Positions 1 to 7,520 of a DNA stretch of 44,688 nucleotides are shown piece by piece. The notes below the pieces were generated by a model. It saw only the letters and a program-made list of their open reading frames with translations. It was not told where the DNA came from and ran no database searches. The position numbers and the translations under genes were made by a program. This stretch comes from an uncultured Moraxella sp. (GTDB lineage: Bacteria; Pseudomonadota; Gammaproteobacteria; Pseudomonadales; Moraxellaceae). The stretch is from the NCBI RefSeq assembly GCF_945873075.1, contig NZ_CAMCBS010000018.1, positions 1-44,688 of the forward strand, written 5' to 3'. Within the stretch, counting starts at the first letter, position 1; every line of letters begins with the position of its first letter.

Positions 1-1379
1 ACATAGGCTTGATAAAATGCTTGCCATGGCGCATCACCCATCATCGATACGATGACTTGACCAAGCGTATCAGTGCTAATGCCCATAGGCTTGCCACCTG
101 ATTGTTCATACAAGACTTTGACGACATCAAACAGACGATACTTGCCATCACTATGCTCAAGCAGTGCCAAATCCAGCAGTAGGGCGACCAGTGCGCCTTT
201 GTTATAATAGCTGATGCCTTGATTGGCGGTGTTTTCGTCCGCGCGATACAGCTTAATCCAAGTATCAAAGCTTGATTCGGCGACGCTTTGGTGTGCTCTA
301 CCGTCGGTTTGTAGATAGCGATTGATTTGGGCGGTGAGTAATTTGAGATAATTTTTCTCATCAATCACCCCCGAGCGTAGCAACATCAAATCATCAAAAT
401 ACGATGTAAAACCTTCAAACACCCAAAGCAGCGGCGTATAAGCTTCATTGGTAAGCGGATTGTCCACCATCACATCAGGCTTGACGGTCTTGACCCACCA
501 TGCGTGAAAATACTCATGGCTACACAGCCCCAAGTATCGCTGATAGTCACTGCTTGGCATGGCAGGCTCGGTGATGCTTGGCAAATCAGTGCGTGGACTG
601 ACGAGTGCCGTCGAATTGATATGCTCAAGCCCGCCATAGTCATTGCCCGTGACCATCGTCATAAAGGTATAATCATTAAACGGCGTATCACCGAGCCAAT
701 CGACATAAGCTTGGCAGATTTTTTGTAGGTCATTTTTTAGTCTGTCTAAATCAGATTGATGGTGACCTGCGATGAATGAGCGATGGGGGATGGTGTGTCC
801 GTGTTGGTCGGTGACAGTAAAGTCAAACACATCTTGCGTGCCAATCTCAAATGGATAATCCAAATAATCAAAGGCAGGCATCGATGCAAATTGATAAGTG
901 ATGCCATTAGTATCTTGAGTGCTTTTATGGGGTAATCCGCAGGCGATGGTACAGCTTGGATGCTGATGGATAAAGGTATTTGGGATATATAAGCTGACAG
1001 TTGCAGGACGGTATTTATCATGATTTAATAATAACAATAATGAGCTAAAATTCCCAAAAATCCGCTGACCATCGACAAATGCCGTACGCACGGACAAATC
1101 ATAACAATACACTTCATAGCGCACGCTCACAGCATCACCTGTTTTGGCGTGGTCGAGCCTAAAGGTGTGCTTATCGGCTTTGGTCGCACGATACTCTACG
1201 CTATCAATCGTGTAGATAACCTTAGTAATGTTCTTGGCAAATTCACGAATCAAATAACTGCCTGCAATCCAAGTCACCATCGATAACTGCGGTGCGTCCG
1301 TATCTGCGCTAAACTGCAACTCTACATCGCACAGATGGTCATAATAGCGTGTAAAATCAAGATGATAGTGAATGGTCAT
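1..1379 (-). CDS. M61 family metallopeptidase (glycyl aminopeptidase-like), 3' end outside window
   Basis: Zinc aminopeptidase-like protein of family M61; only the first 459 codons are in the window, and the reading frame is open to the window edge. The N-terminal half is a beta-rich region typical of M61 proteins. The catalytic site is HEYFH starting at residue 288 (HExxH), and a downstream WVFEGFT segment supplies the probable third zinc ligand (Glu). The usual C-terminal PDZ domain would lie beyond the edge. The ATG at 1379 is preceded by AAGGA with 8 nt spacing. No signal peptide is visible, so it is probably cytoplasmic. The family is certain; the physiological substrate is unknown. Confidence 0.9.
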   Translation of the reverse strand, partial: MTIHYHLDFTRYYDHLCDVELQFSADTDAPQLSMVTWIAGSYLIREFAKNITKVIYTIDSVEYRATKADKHTFRLDHAKTGDAVSVRYEVYCYDLSVRTAFVDGQRIFGNFSSLLLLLNHDKYRPATVSLYIPNTFIHQHPSCTIACGLPHKSTQDTNGITYQFASMPAFDYLDYPFEIGTQDVFDFTVTDQHGHTIPHRSFIAGHHQSDLDRLKNDLQKICQAYVDWLGDTPFNDYTFMTMVTGNDYGGLEHINSTALVSPRTDLPSITEPAMPSSDYQRYLGLCSHEYFHAWWVKTVKPDVMVDNPLTNEAYTPLLWVFEGFTSYFDDLMLLRSGVIDEKNYLKLLTAQINRYLQTDGRAHQSVAESSFDTWIKLYRADENTANQGISYYNKGALVALLLDLALLEHSDGKYRLFDVVKVLYEQSGGKPMGISTDTLGQVIVSMMGDAPWQAFYQAY

Positions 1380-1425
1380 GGGTTATTTCCTTAATGTTTT
1401 TTTGTGATTGATGAATTGGTGAAAT

Positions 1426-1453
1426 ATCATAGCAAACTTGGCTGATTTTGCAA
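1426..1453 (-). promoter_or_regulatory. Candidate promoter of the M61 peptidase gene
   Basis: On the minus strand, TTGCAA (1448-1453), a 16-nt spacer and TATGAT (1426-1431). The -10 box is extended by an upstream TG (TGCTATGAT). Sequence match only. Confidence 0.5.
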
Positions 1454-1502
1454 TCATTGGGCTGAAATTTACAGCTTGTAACGACTTTTTTGTAATTGAT
1501 GG

Positions 1503-1529
1503 GCAAATTTACCAAACTTCTGTTATAAT
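1503..1529 (+). promoter_or_regulatory. Extended -10 promoter of the SlyD-like gene
   Basis: TGTTATAAT at 1521-1529 is a perfect -10 hexamer with a TG extension. GCAAATTT lies at 1503-1510. The same arrangement with identical spacing is found upstream of yhbY at 36242-36268. No good -35 hexamer is present at normal spacing, as is allowed for extended -10 promoters. Confidence 0.6.
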
Positions 1530-1608
1530 GGCGATAACTTTTTGCCAATTTGGGCGGCTATAGCATTTGGCTTGGACGCTTTTGGCACAATTTTGTAAGG
1601 AATCTCTT

Positions 1609-2094
1609 ATGACAACTATCGCAAATGATACCGTTGTAAAATTTAACTACACCCTAACCAACGACAAGGGCGAAACCCTTGACCAATCTCGTGGCGAGCC
1701 ATTGGCGTATCTACATGGTCATCACAACATCATTCCAGGTCTTGAAAAAGAAATGACTGGCAAAGCTGCTGGCGACAAATTCAAAGTCACCGTCGCTCCT
1801 GAAGAAGCGTACGGCGAGTACATCGCAGAAGCGGTGCAAGAAGTGCCACGCGCCAATTTCCAAGGTGTGGACAATATCGAAGTGGGTATGCAGTTCCAAT
1901 CACAAACCGACGACGGTCATGTGATGCTGGTTACTGTCAAAGATGTCAATGATGAAGTGGTTGTGGTTGATGGCAACCATCCACTTGCAGGCGTTGAGCT
2001 GACCTTTGATGTTGAAATCGTCGAAGTGCGTGCTGCTACTGCGGACGAAATCGCACACGGCCATGCGCACGGTGTCGGCGGTCATCACCACTAA
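1609..2094 (+). CDS. slyD: FKBP-type peptidyl-prolyl cis-trans isomerase, SlyD-like
   Basis: Peptidyl-prolyl isomerase/chaperone of the SlyD/SlpA branch, 161 residues, cytoplasmic. The N-terminal FKBP half has GETLDQSRGEP and an HGHHNIIPGLE segment. The inserted IF (chaperone) domain spans about residues 70-125, and the FKBP fold closes with the GNHPLAGVELTFDVEI segment. The tail is His-rich (HGHAHGVGGHHH), like the nickel-binding tail of SlyD but shorter. The ATG at 1609 has AAGGA 7 nt upstream; an in-frame extension to 1567 lacks a ribosome site. A hairpin terminator follows. SlyD versus another FKBP paralogue cannot be settled from sequence alone. Confidence 0.93.
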   Translation: MTTIANDTVVKFNYTLTNDKGETLDQSRGEPLAYLHGHHNIIPGLEKEMTGKAAGDKFKVTVAPEEAYGEYIAEAVQEVPRANFQGVDNIEVGMQFQSQTDDGHVMLVTVKDVNDEVVVVDGNHPLAGVELTFDVEIVEVRAATADEIAHGHAHGVGGHHH

Positions 2095-2125
2095 TCGCTA
2101 ATCACTAATCCATTTGGGATTAACT

Positions 2126-2159
2126 ATCGCTCAAGTCTATGGCTTGGGCGATTTTTTTT
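2126..2159 (+). terminator. Rho-independent terminator after slyD
   Basis: A 10-bp stem (2126-2135 with 2143-2152, one G-T pair) and a 7-nt loop, followed by a run of eight T. Confidence 0.85.
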
Positions 2160-2323
2160 GTGAGTCATAACAGGTTGAATGTTTGTTAATTAACAAAGAA
2201 AAGCTGTTGCCAAGCCGTGTCAATTTACAAAAAGTGTATAAGCGTTCACCAAAATTACTTGATTTTTTTTGCATTTGGGTTTAGGCTTGTACACTTAAGA
2301 TTTTTGACAAACAAGCACAGGCT

Positions 2324-3100
2324 ATGGTTACATTTATCCGCACTCAATACAATCGCAGCAAAAAACTCATCGGCATGACAGGCACTTTGGTGGGTGGCTT
2401 TCGTGCTGCCCAAAAAGTGGGCGCTTTTGGCGGTCAAGCATCCCGTGAGAAACTCTCGCCTTATGTTCAAGAGTTTTGCCGTCGTATGGCGGGCTCATTT
2501 GGGGTGAATGTCGTGCAGGTTGAGCCCGTACCGCAGACGCATGGTCTTTGGGTGAGTAACCATGTGTCATGGCTCGATATTCCTGTGGTTGGCAGTGTGG
2601 CGCCGGTGTTTTTCTTATCCAAAGCAGAAATCGGCGAATGGCCAATCTTTGGCAAGCTTGCCAAAGCAGGCGGGACGCTATTTATCAAGCGTGGCTCGGG
2701 CGATACAGGCTCGGTGTCTGACCAGATTACAAGCTTTTTGCAAGGTGGCTCATCGGTGGTATTTTTCCCTGAAGCGACCACCACAGATGGCAAGCAAATC
2801 AAAAAAATCTATGGCAAACTGCTCAAATCCGCCATCGATACTGGCTTGCCGATTTGTCCACTGGTGATTGCGTATGTGGATAAAGATGGTAAGCTGTCTG
2901 ATGATGCGGCGTATTATGGCGAGCGTTCGATGGCTGATAGCCTAAAAAAAGTCGCCGACTCAAAAGGCATCACCGCTCATGTGTTACCGCTTGCGCCGAT
3001 TTATCCAGAGAATAAAGATCAACGCACGCTGACCGAAGAGCTACAATTAGCGATGGAAGCAGGGCTTGCCGAGCTACATCGCCGAGTGCTGACTGCTTAA
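2324..3100 (+). CDS. 1-acyl-sn-glycerol-3-phosphate acyltransferase family protein (PlsC-like)
   Basis: Membrane-associated acyltransferase of 258 residues, expected to transfer an acyl group to lysophosphatidate or a related lysolipid. It carries the HX4D catalytic motif NHVSWLD (H80, D85) and the acceptor-binding motif FPEATTT at 148-154, where the usual Gly after FPE is Ala. A single weakly hydrophobic N-terminal stretch precedes the domain. It is monocistronic between two hairpins. The start has only a weak AGG element upstream. PlsC proper or an ornithine-lipid/OlsA-type enzyme are both possible, so I give no symbol. Confidence 0.88.
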   Translation: MVTFIRTQYNRSKKLIGMTGTLVGGFRAAQKVGAFGGQASREKLSPYVQEFCRRMAGSFGVNVVQVEPVPQTHGLWVSNHVSWLDIPVVGSVAPVFFLSKAEIGEWPIFGKLAKAGGTLFIKRGSGDTGSVSDQITSFLQGGSSVVFFPEATTTDGKQIKKIYGKLLKSAIDTGLPICPLVIAYVDKDGKLSDDAAYYGERSMADSLKKVADSKGITAHVLPLAPIYPENKDQRTLTEELQLAMEAGLAELHRRVLTA

Positions 3101-3148
3101 TGCAATCTTGCCAACTTGGCAAAAAATAGCCAAGGTGTGCAAAATAAC

Positions 3149-3183
3149 AAACCCCAAAAGTTGGCTGATGACTTTTGGGGTTT
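3149..3183. terminator. Bidirectional terminator between the acyltransferase and slt
   Basis: A perfect 13-bp stem (3149-3161 with 3171-3183) and a 9-nt loop. Downstream sequence is T-rich in both directions, which suits the convergent genes. Confidence 0.8.
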
Positions 3184-3216
3184 GTCTTTGGCTGTTGGTT
3201 ATGGTTTGATGATGAC

Positions 3217-5238
3217 TTAGAACGACGGATTGACCGTACCCATACGCTGACTAATCGGTGTCGATTGACCCAGTAGCACGCTATAAATGGTGGCGTTTTC
3301 CATCACGTGCTTGACATAGGCACGAGTCTCGGCATAGGGAATGGCTTCGACATATTGGTCGGCGCTGATACTGCCATGCTTAGGAATCCATTTGCGAGCA
3401 GCACCCGGTCCTGCGTTGTAGCCCGCGGTGGCGACGGCGATTTGACCGCCTGCTTTATTGGCAAGGTCGTTCAAGAACCATGTGCCATAGCGGATATTGG
3501 TATCAGGGTCGCTCATACTGCCTGTGCTCTCGCCCATGCCACGGGCGATTTGGCTGGCAGTGCCGGGGATGATTTGCATCAGGCCGCCAGCGCCTGCGCC
3601 TGACTGTGCCGATGGCTGAAAGCGACTTTCTTGACGCATAATGCCATATGCCCACGCAGGGTCAATGCCGACATTGCGACTGTGGCGGATGGTATTGTCA
3701 TAATACGGCATCGGGTGCGATAGAGCGGCATTTCTTAGATTATCGGTCGTCTCGATGGCTTGGATACTGCGATGATAGTAGCCTAGATTGTGCGCCTTAG
3801 TCGCTGCTGCTAGAATCAGTGCGGTATCGCCTGCTTCACGAGCCTTACGCACTGCCCAGTTCCATTCACGGTTGATATGCTCAAGACTTGCGTTATTTTG
3901 CATGAGCAGATAAGCGCGGGCAAAATAGTCATTATTCATCACACGCTCGGCATCTTTGGTGGTGACAGTTGGCAAAACATTACCACCGATATCCGAAAGT
4001 GTCAGACGCTGACCTAGTCGGTCTTTGGCAAGTAGTCCATAGTAGTCGATACCTGATGACAAATTGCCATACAGTCGCTTGGCATCGGCGGATTTGCCCG
4101 TTTGTTCATAAGCACGAGCCAGCCAATATTGCCATACACGCTCTTGCTGTTGTACTGCGGTCATCGCACCGATGGCGTTGATGACATCTTGCCATTGGCT
4201 AAAGTGAATGGCGGCTTGGGCGTAGTCTTCGGCTTCTTCGTAGTTGAATGGCTCGCCCAAGCTATTTTTGAAATAAGTCACCGAATCCATGCTAAAGCCT
4301 TCGTCGGTATTCATATTCATCCGCTTGACGGCAATGCTACGCCACGCATAGCGACGAGCCATTTCGGAAATCAGTCGCTGACTGCGGTTGTTGTCTTGAC
4401 TGATGTCGTAGTTGAGCTGTGTCACAGCCTCCCAGTGCGAGCGATGTGCCAGCTGACTGATGGCGTAGATGTACAGATATTGATTAGCATCGCTATAAGG
4501 TTCTTGTTGAAATCTGGTCAAAAACGCATTGGGATTACTGCGAATTTCATTAATCGTCTGATAACTGATTGGTAAGTTCAGCTGATTAATCAGCGTCATG
4601 ATATCGCCTGTTTTATCCAGTGGTGATTGACGGCTGGATAATTGACGCTTATCAATGCGTAGCATACGCACCAGCTGTTCGTGCTTGTCAGTATTGGTGA
4701 TGCGTGGGTTACTGCTCATCTCGGTGGCAAGCTTATCGCACAGTGATTGCTTGATTTGGGTGTTGAGCCAGACATTGGGTTTTTGGTATAGGGCACGCAT
4801 ACTGTCATCGCTTTGGTTAAAGCCTAGAGCGATGGCGCACGCTTCGGATGTATCGGGGTTTTCGATGCTATTTGCCACAGCACGCACCGATGCGTAGTCG
4901 CCTTGACGAGCTTTGGTCTCGGCATAGTCGGCGGCGAGTTTTTCGCTCATGACATTGCTTGGATATTGGCGTACAAAGTCATTGACCGTGCTTGGGCTTT
5001 GACTTGATAGATTGGCATTGAGTCGCCAATAGGTCGGATAGACGCCAAACAGCGTGCCTTGCATACTTTGTTCATAATCGTATAGGGCACTCATATTGGA
5101 TTTTTGGCGGTCGGCATCGATGAACTGATAAATACTGCCATCATTGGCATTGCCTTTGGCGCACGCCACTTGGGTGATAGCGCCGATGGCACATAGTAGG
5201 GTCGCACAGTGAAGTTTGGTAATCTTAAAAGTTTTCAT
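3217..5238 (-). CDS. slt: Soluble lytic murein transglycosylase (Slt70-like)
   Basis: Periplasmic peptidoglycan lytic transglycosylase of 673 residues, which cleaves the MurNAc-GlcNAc bond with formation of a 1,6-anhydro end. Residues 1-27 look like a Sec signal peptide (KITK positive end, hydrophobic core, ACA cleavage site). A long alpha-helical superhelix (U/L domains, about 35-505) precedes the C-terminal SLT domain (about 510-640). The catalytic Glu is E537 in MRQESRF. GLMQI (552-556) and AGYNAGPGAA further on are hallmark motifs. The length matches Slt70 with a small excess. The gene is convergent with the acyltransferase and has its own leader. Confidence 0.95.
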   Translation of the reverse strand: MKTFKITKLHCATLLCAIGAITQVACAKGNANDGSIYQFIDADRQKSNMSALYDYEQSMQGTLFGVYPTYWRLNANLSSQSPSTVNDFVRQYPSNVMSEKLAADYAETKARQGDYASVRAVANSIENPDTSEACAIALGFNQSDDSMRALYQKPNVWLNTQIKQSLCDKLATEMSSNPRITNTDKHEQLVRMLRIDKRQLSSRQSPLDKTGDIMTLINQLNLPISYQTINEIRSNPNAFLTRFQQEPYSDANQYLYIYAISQLAHRSHWEAVTQLNYDISQDNNRSQRLISEMARRYAWRSIAVKRMNMNTDEGFSMDSVTYFKNSLGEPFNYEEAEDYAQAAIHFSQWQDVINAIGAMTAVQQQERVWQYWLARAYEQTGKSADAKRLYGNLSSGIDYYGLLAKDRLGQRLTLSDIGGNVLPTVTTKDAERVMNNDYFARAYLLMQNNASLEHINREWNWAVRKAREAGDTALILAAATKAHNLGYYHRSIQAIETTDNLRNAALSHPMPYYDNTIRHSRNVGIDPAWAYGIMRQESRFQPSAQSGAGAGGLMQIIPGTASQIARGMGESTGSMSDPDTNIRYGTWFLNDLANKAGGQIAVATAGYNAGPGAARKWIPKHGSISADQYVEAIPYAETRAYVKHVMENATIYSVLLGQSTPISQRMGTVNPSF

Positions 5239-5418
5239 AACTCATCTAATGTCAAATGATGGATAAAGGTTTGTCTAGGGTATCAAATCAAGGTTGCTTG
5301 GATGTATAAAAGTTGTAATTAACAGTCCAATTATAAAGCCCAAGCAGGGTACAAGCAGGACAACAGGCAAATCCAATGGGGATTTTTGGCATTATCCTAC
5401 CACAACCTTGACCAATTA

Positions 5419-5427
5419 TGCTAAAAT
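5419..5427 (+). promoter_or_regulatory. Extended -10 element upstream of miaB
   Basis: TGCTAAAAT, 36 nt before the chosen ATG. It is the same TG-N-TANNAT form seen before several other genes in the window. No clear -35 box. Confidence 0.45.
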
Positions 5428-5462
5428 AACCCGTTTATTTTGTCATTTTGGAAAACCCCGTC

Positions 5463-6932
5463 ATGAAAGTCGCCACGTTTGACCCAAAAGCCCACCAAAG
5501 CACCGCCACTAACACAATTCATAACAACAGTCACGATTTGCCTGTGCAAAATGTCGCCGACATCAGCGACAAAAAGACCAAAAAAGTCTATATCGTCACG
5601 CAAGGCTGTCAGATGAATGAATACGATTCTGAAAAAATGGGCGATGTGCTGGGTCAATCGCATGGCATGGTCGTCACCCATGACATCAATGAAGCTGATG
5701 TGCTACTCATGAACACCTGCTCCATCCGTGAAAAGGCGCAAGAGAAGGTCTTTAGTGAGCTTGGCAGATGGCGTAAACTCAAAGAAAAAAATCCCAATCT
5801 CGTCATCGGTGTCGGTGGCTGTGTGGCATCCCAAGAAGGGGATAATATCCAAAAACGCGCGCCGTATGTCGATATGGTCTTTGGGCCGCAGACCTTGCAC
5901 CGCTTGCCTGAGCTGTACGAACAATCCACTAAACAGCACGACGAACTCCCAAAAAACCGCATCGGCGTGGTTGATGTGTCGTTTCCAAGTATCGAAAAAT
6001 TTGACTTTTTGCCTGAGCCAAAGGTTGAAGGCTACAAGGCGTTCGTCTCTATCATGGAAGGCTGTTCAAAATACTGCTCATTTTGCGTCGTGCCTTATAC
6101 TCGTGGCGAAGAGCTGTCCCGTCCGCTTGATGATGTCTTGGCTGAGATTGATGCTTTGGCAGAGCAAGGCGTGCGTGAGATTAATCTGCTTGGTCAAAAT
6201 GTCAATGGCTATCGTGGCGAAAAAGACGACGGCACGATTTGTCGCTTTAGCGAGCTATTGCACTATGTCGCGCATATCGATGGCATCGAGCGTATCCGCT
6301 ACACCACCAGCCACCCGCTAGAGTTCACCGATGACATCATTGATGCGTACAAGAGCATTGATAAGCTGGTCTCGCACCTGCACTTGCCTGTGCAAAGTGG
6401 CTCAAACAACATCCTAGCTGCAATGAAGCGTAATCACACGGTGGATGTGTATATCAATCAGATTAATAAGCTCAAAGCGATTCGTCCTGATTTGCACTTA
6501 TCGAGTGATTTTATCATCGGCTTTCCCGGTGAGACTGATAGCGATTTTAATGAGACGCTACAGCTTGCCAAGGACTTGGATTTTGACCACTCGTACAGCT
6601 TTATTTATTCAAAACGCCCGGGCACGCCAGCATCTGAGCTGCCTGATGATGTCAGCTTTGAGACCAAAAAAGCTCGCTTAGCGCAGTTTCAAGAAGTCAT
6701 CAAAGAATCAACCTTTGCCAAAACTCGTGCGATGGTCGGTCAAGTGGTGCGTGTGCTCGTCGAAGAGCCTGCCAGTCGCTATGAAGGCTATCTGCATGGC
6801 TCGGCGGACAATACTCGCTCGGTGGTCTTTGCCGGTGATGAGTCATTGCTGGGTAAATTTGTCATGGTCAAAATCACCGCCGCCAAAAGTATGCACCTAG
6901 TCGAGGGTGAGTTGGTCGAAGTCATCGGCTAA
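5463..6932 (+). CDS. miaB: tRNA-2-methylthio-N6-dimethylallyladenosine synthase
   Basis: Radical SAM methylthiotransferase that converts i6A37 to ms2i6A37 in tRNAs reading UNN codons; 489 residues from this start. UPF0004 domain cysteines are C49, C86 and C120 (auxiliary 4Fe-4S cluster). The radical SAM CxxxCxxC is C201, C205, C208. A TRAM domain closes the C-terminus (about 420-485). The N-terminus is about 40 residues longer than the core needs. ATG 5463 was preferred to TTG 5448, with a GGA about 10 nt upstream. The usual ybeZ/ybeY partners do not follow it here. Confidence 0.97.
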   Translation: MKVATFDPKAHQSTATNTIHNNSHDLPVQNVADISDKKTKKVYIVTQGCQMNEYDSEKMGDVLGQSHGMVVTHDINEADVLLMNTCSIREKAQEKVFSELGRWRKLKEKNPNLVIGVGGCVASQEGDNIQKRAPYVDMVFGPQTLHRLPELYEQSTKQHDELPKNRIGVVDVSFPSIEKFDFLPEPKVEGYKAFVSIMEGCSKYCSFCVVPYTRGEELSRPLDDVLAEIDALAEQGVREINLLGQNVNGYRGEKDDGTICRFSELLHYVAHIDGIERIRYTTSHPLEFTDDIIDAYKSIDKLVSHLHLPVQSGSNNILAAMKRNHTVDVYINQINKLKAIRPDLHLSSDFIIGFPGETDSDFNETLQLAKDLDFDHSYSFIYSKRPGTPASELPDDVSFETKKARLAQFQEVIKESTFAKTRAMVGQVVRVLVEEPASRYEGYLHGSADNTRSVVFAGDESLLGKFVMVKITAAKSMHLVEGELVEVIG

Positions 6933-7004
6933 GTTTGGTAGCTAAGTTTGGCAATTGTTTGTGGTCATTATTTGTGCTAATTATTTGATAATCAAGGGAA
7001 TGTG

Positions 7005-7511
7005 ATGGCGATAGCGCAACAAATCCGATTGGCAAGACGGGCTGATTTGCCACGACTGGTTGAGATTTTTAATGAAACGGTTGATGACAAAATCGCTCAT
7101 GCTAGCCTGACACCGCACACGGTTGATGGGCGGATGGCTTGGTTTGAAGCGCATAATGACGCCACTCGCCCCATCTATGTCGTCGTCGATGATGGGCAAA
7201 TCGTCGCTTGGGCAAGCTTTAGCGATTTGTACAGCTTGCCTGCTTATCACATCACCGCCGAGATTAGCCTGTATATCACCAAGCCATACCACCATCGTGG
7301 TATGGGCAAATCACTGCTGGCATTCATGCTATCGGTCGCACCAAAGCATGGCATTGATAATGTCGTGGCGCTGATTTTTCAGCATAATTTACCAAGTTTA
7401 TCCTTATTTGCGCAGTTTGATTTTGTGCAGTGGGGCGTACTGCCTAAGGTGTGTGATATGGATGGTTTTTTGGCGGATACGGTGATTATGGGGCGTAGGC
7501 TTTTGCCATAA
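7005..7511 (+). CDS. GNAT family N-acetyltransferase (phosphinothricin/L-amino acid acetyltransferase-like)
   Basis: A 168-residue acetyl-CoA-dependent N-acetyltransferase. The N-terminal IRLARRADLPRLVEIFNETV pattern and the acetyl-CoA loop HHRGMGKSLL (about 103-112) place it with the PAT/MnaT (YncA) group, whose members acetylate methionine sulfoximine, phosphinothricin or related amino acids. ATG 7005 is chosen over GTG 7002 because AGGGA at 6995-6999 is then 5 nt upstream. It lies 9 nt before pilM and may be cotranscribed, although no functional link to pili is evident. The substrate is unknown. Confidence 0.88.
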   Translation: MAIAQQIRLARRADLPRLVEIFNETVDDKIAHASLTPHTVDGRMAWFEAHNDATRPIYVVVDDGQIVAWASFSDLYSLPAYHITAEISLYITKPYHHRGMGKSLLAFMLSVAPKHGIDNVVALIFQHNLPSLSLFAQFDFVQWGVLPKVCDMDGFLADTVIMGRRLLP

Positions 7512-7520
7512 GGATATGCT

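Noticed and set aside
2100-3150. TTGCCAA/TTGGCAA words scattered through spacers as a possible DNA uptake sequence
   Set aside because: The words are short, vary in flanks and also arise from common GCC-AAR codon pairs; no longer conserved word could be established by eye.
5294-5482. A 62-codon plus-strand frame overlapping the start of miaB
   Set aside because: It overlaps the miaB promoter candidate and coding start in another frame and lacks a ribosome site.
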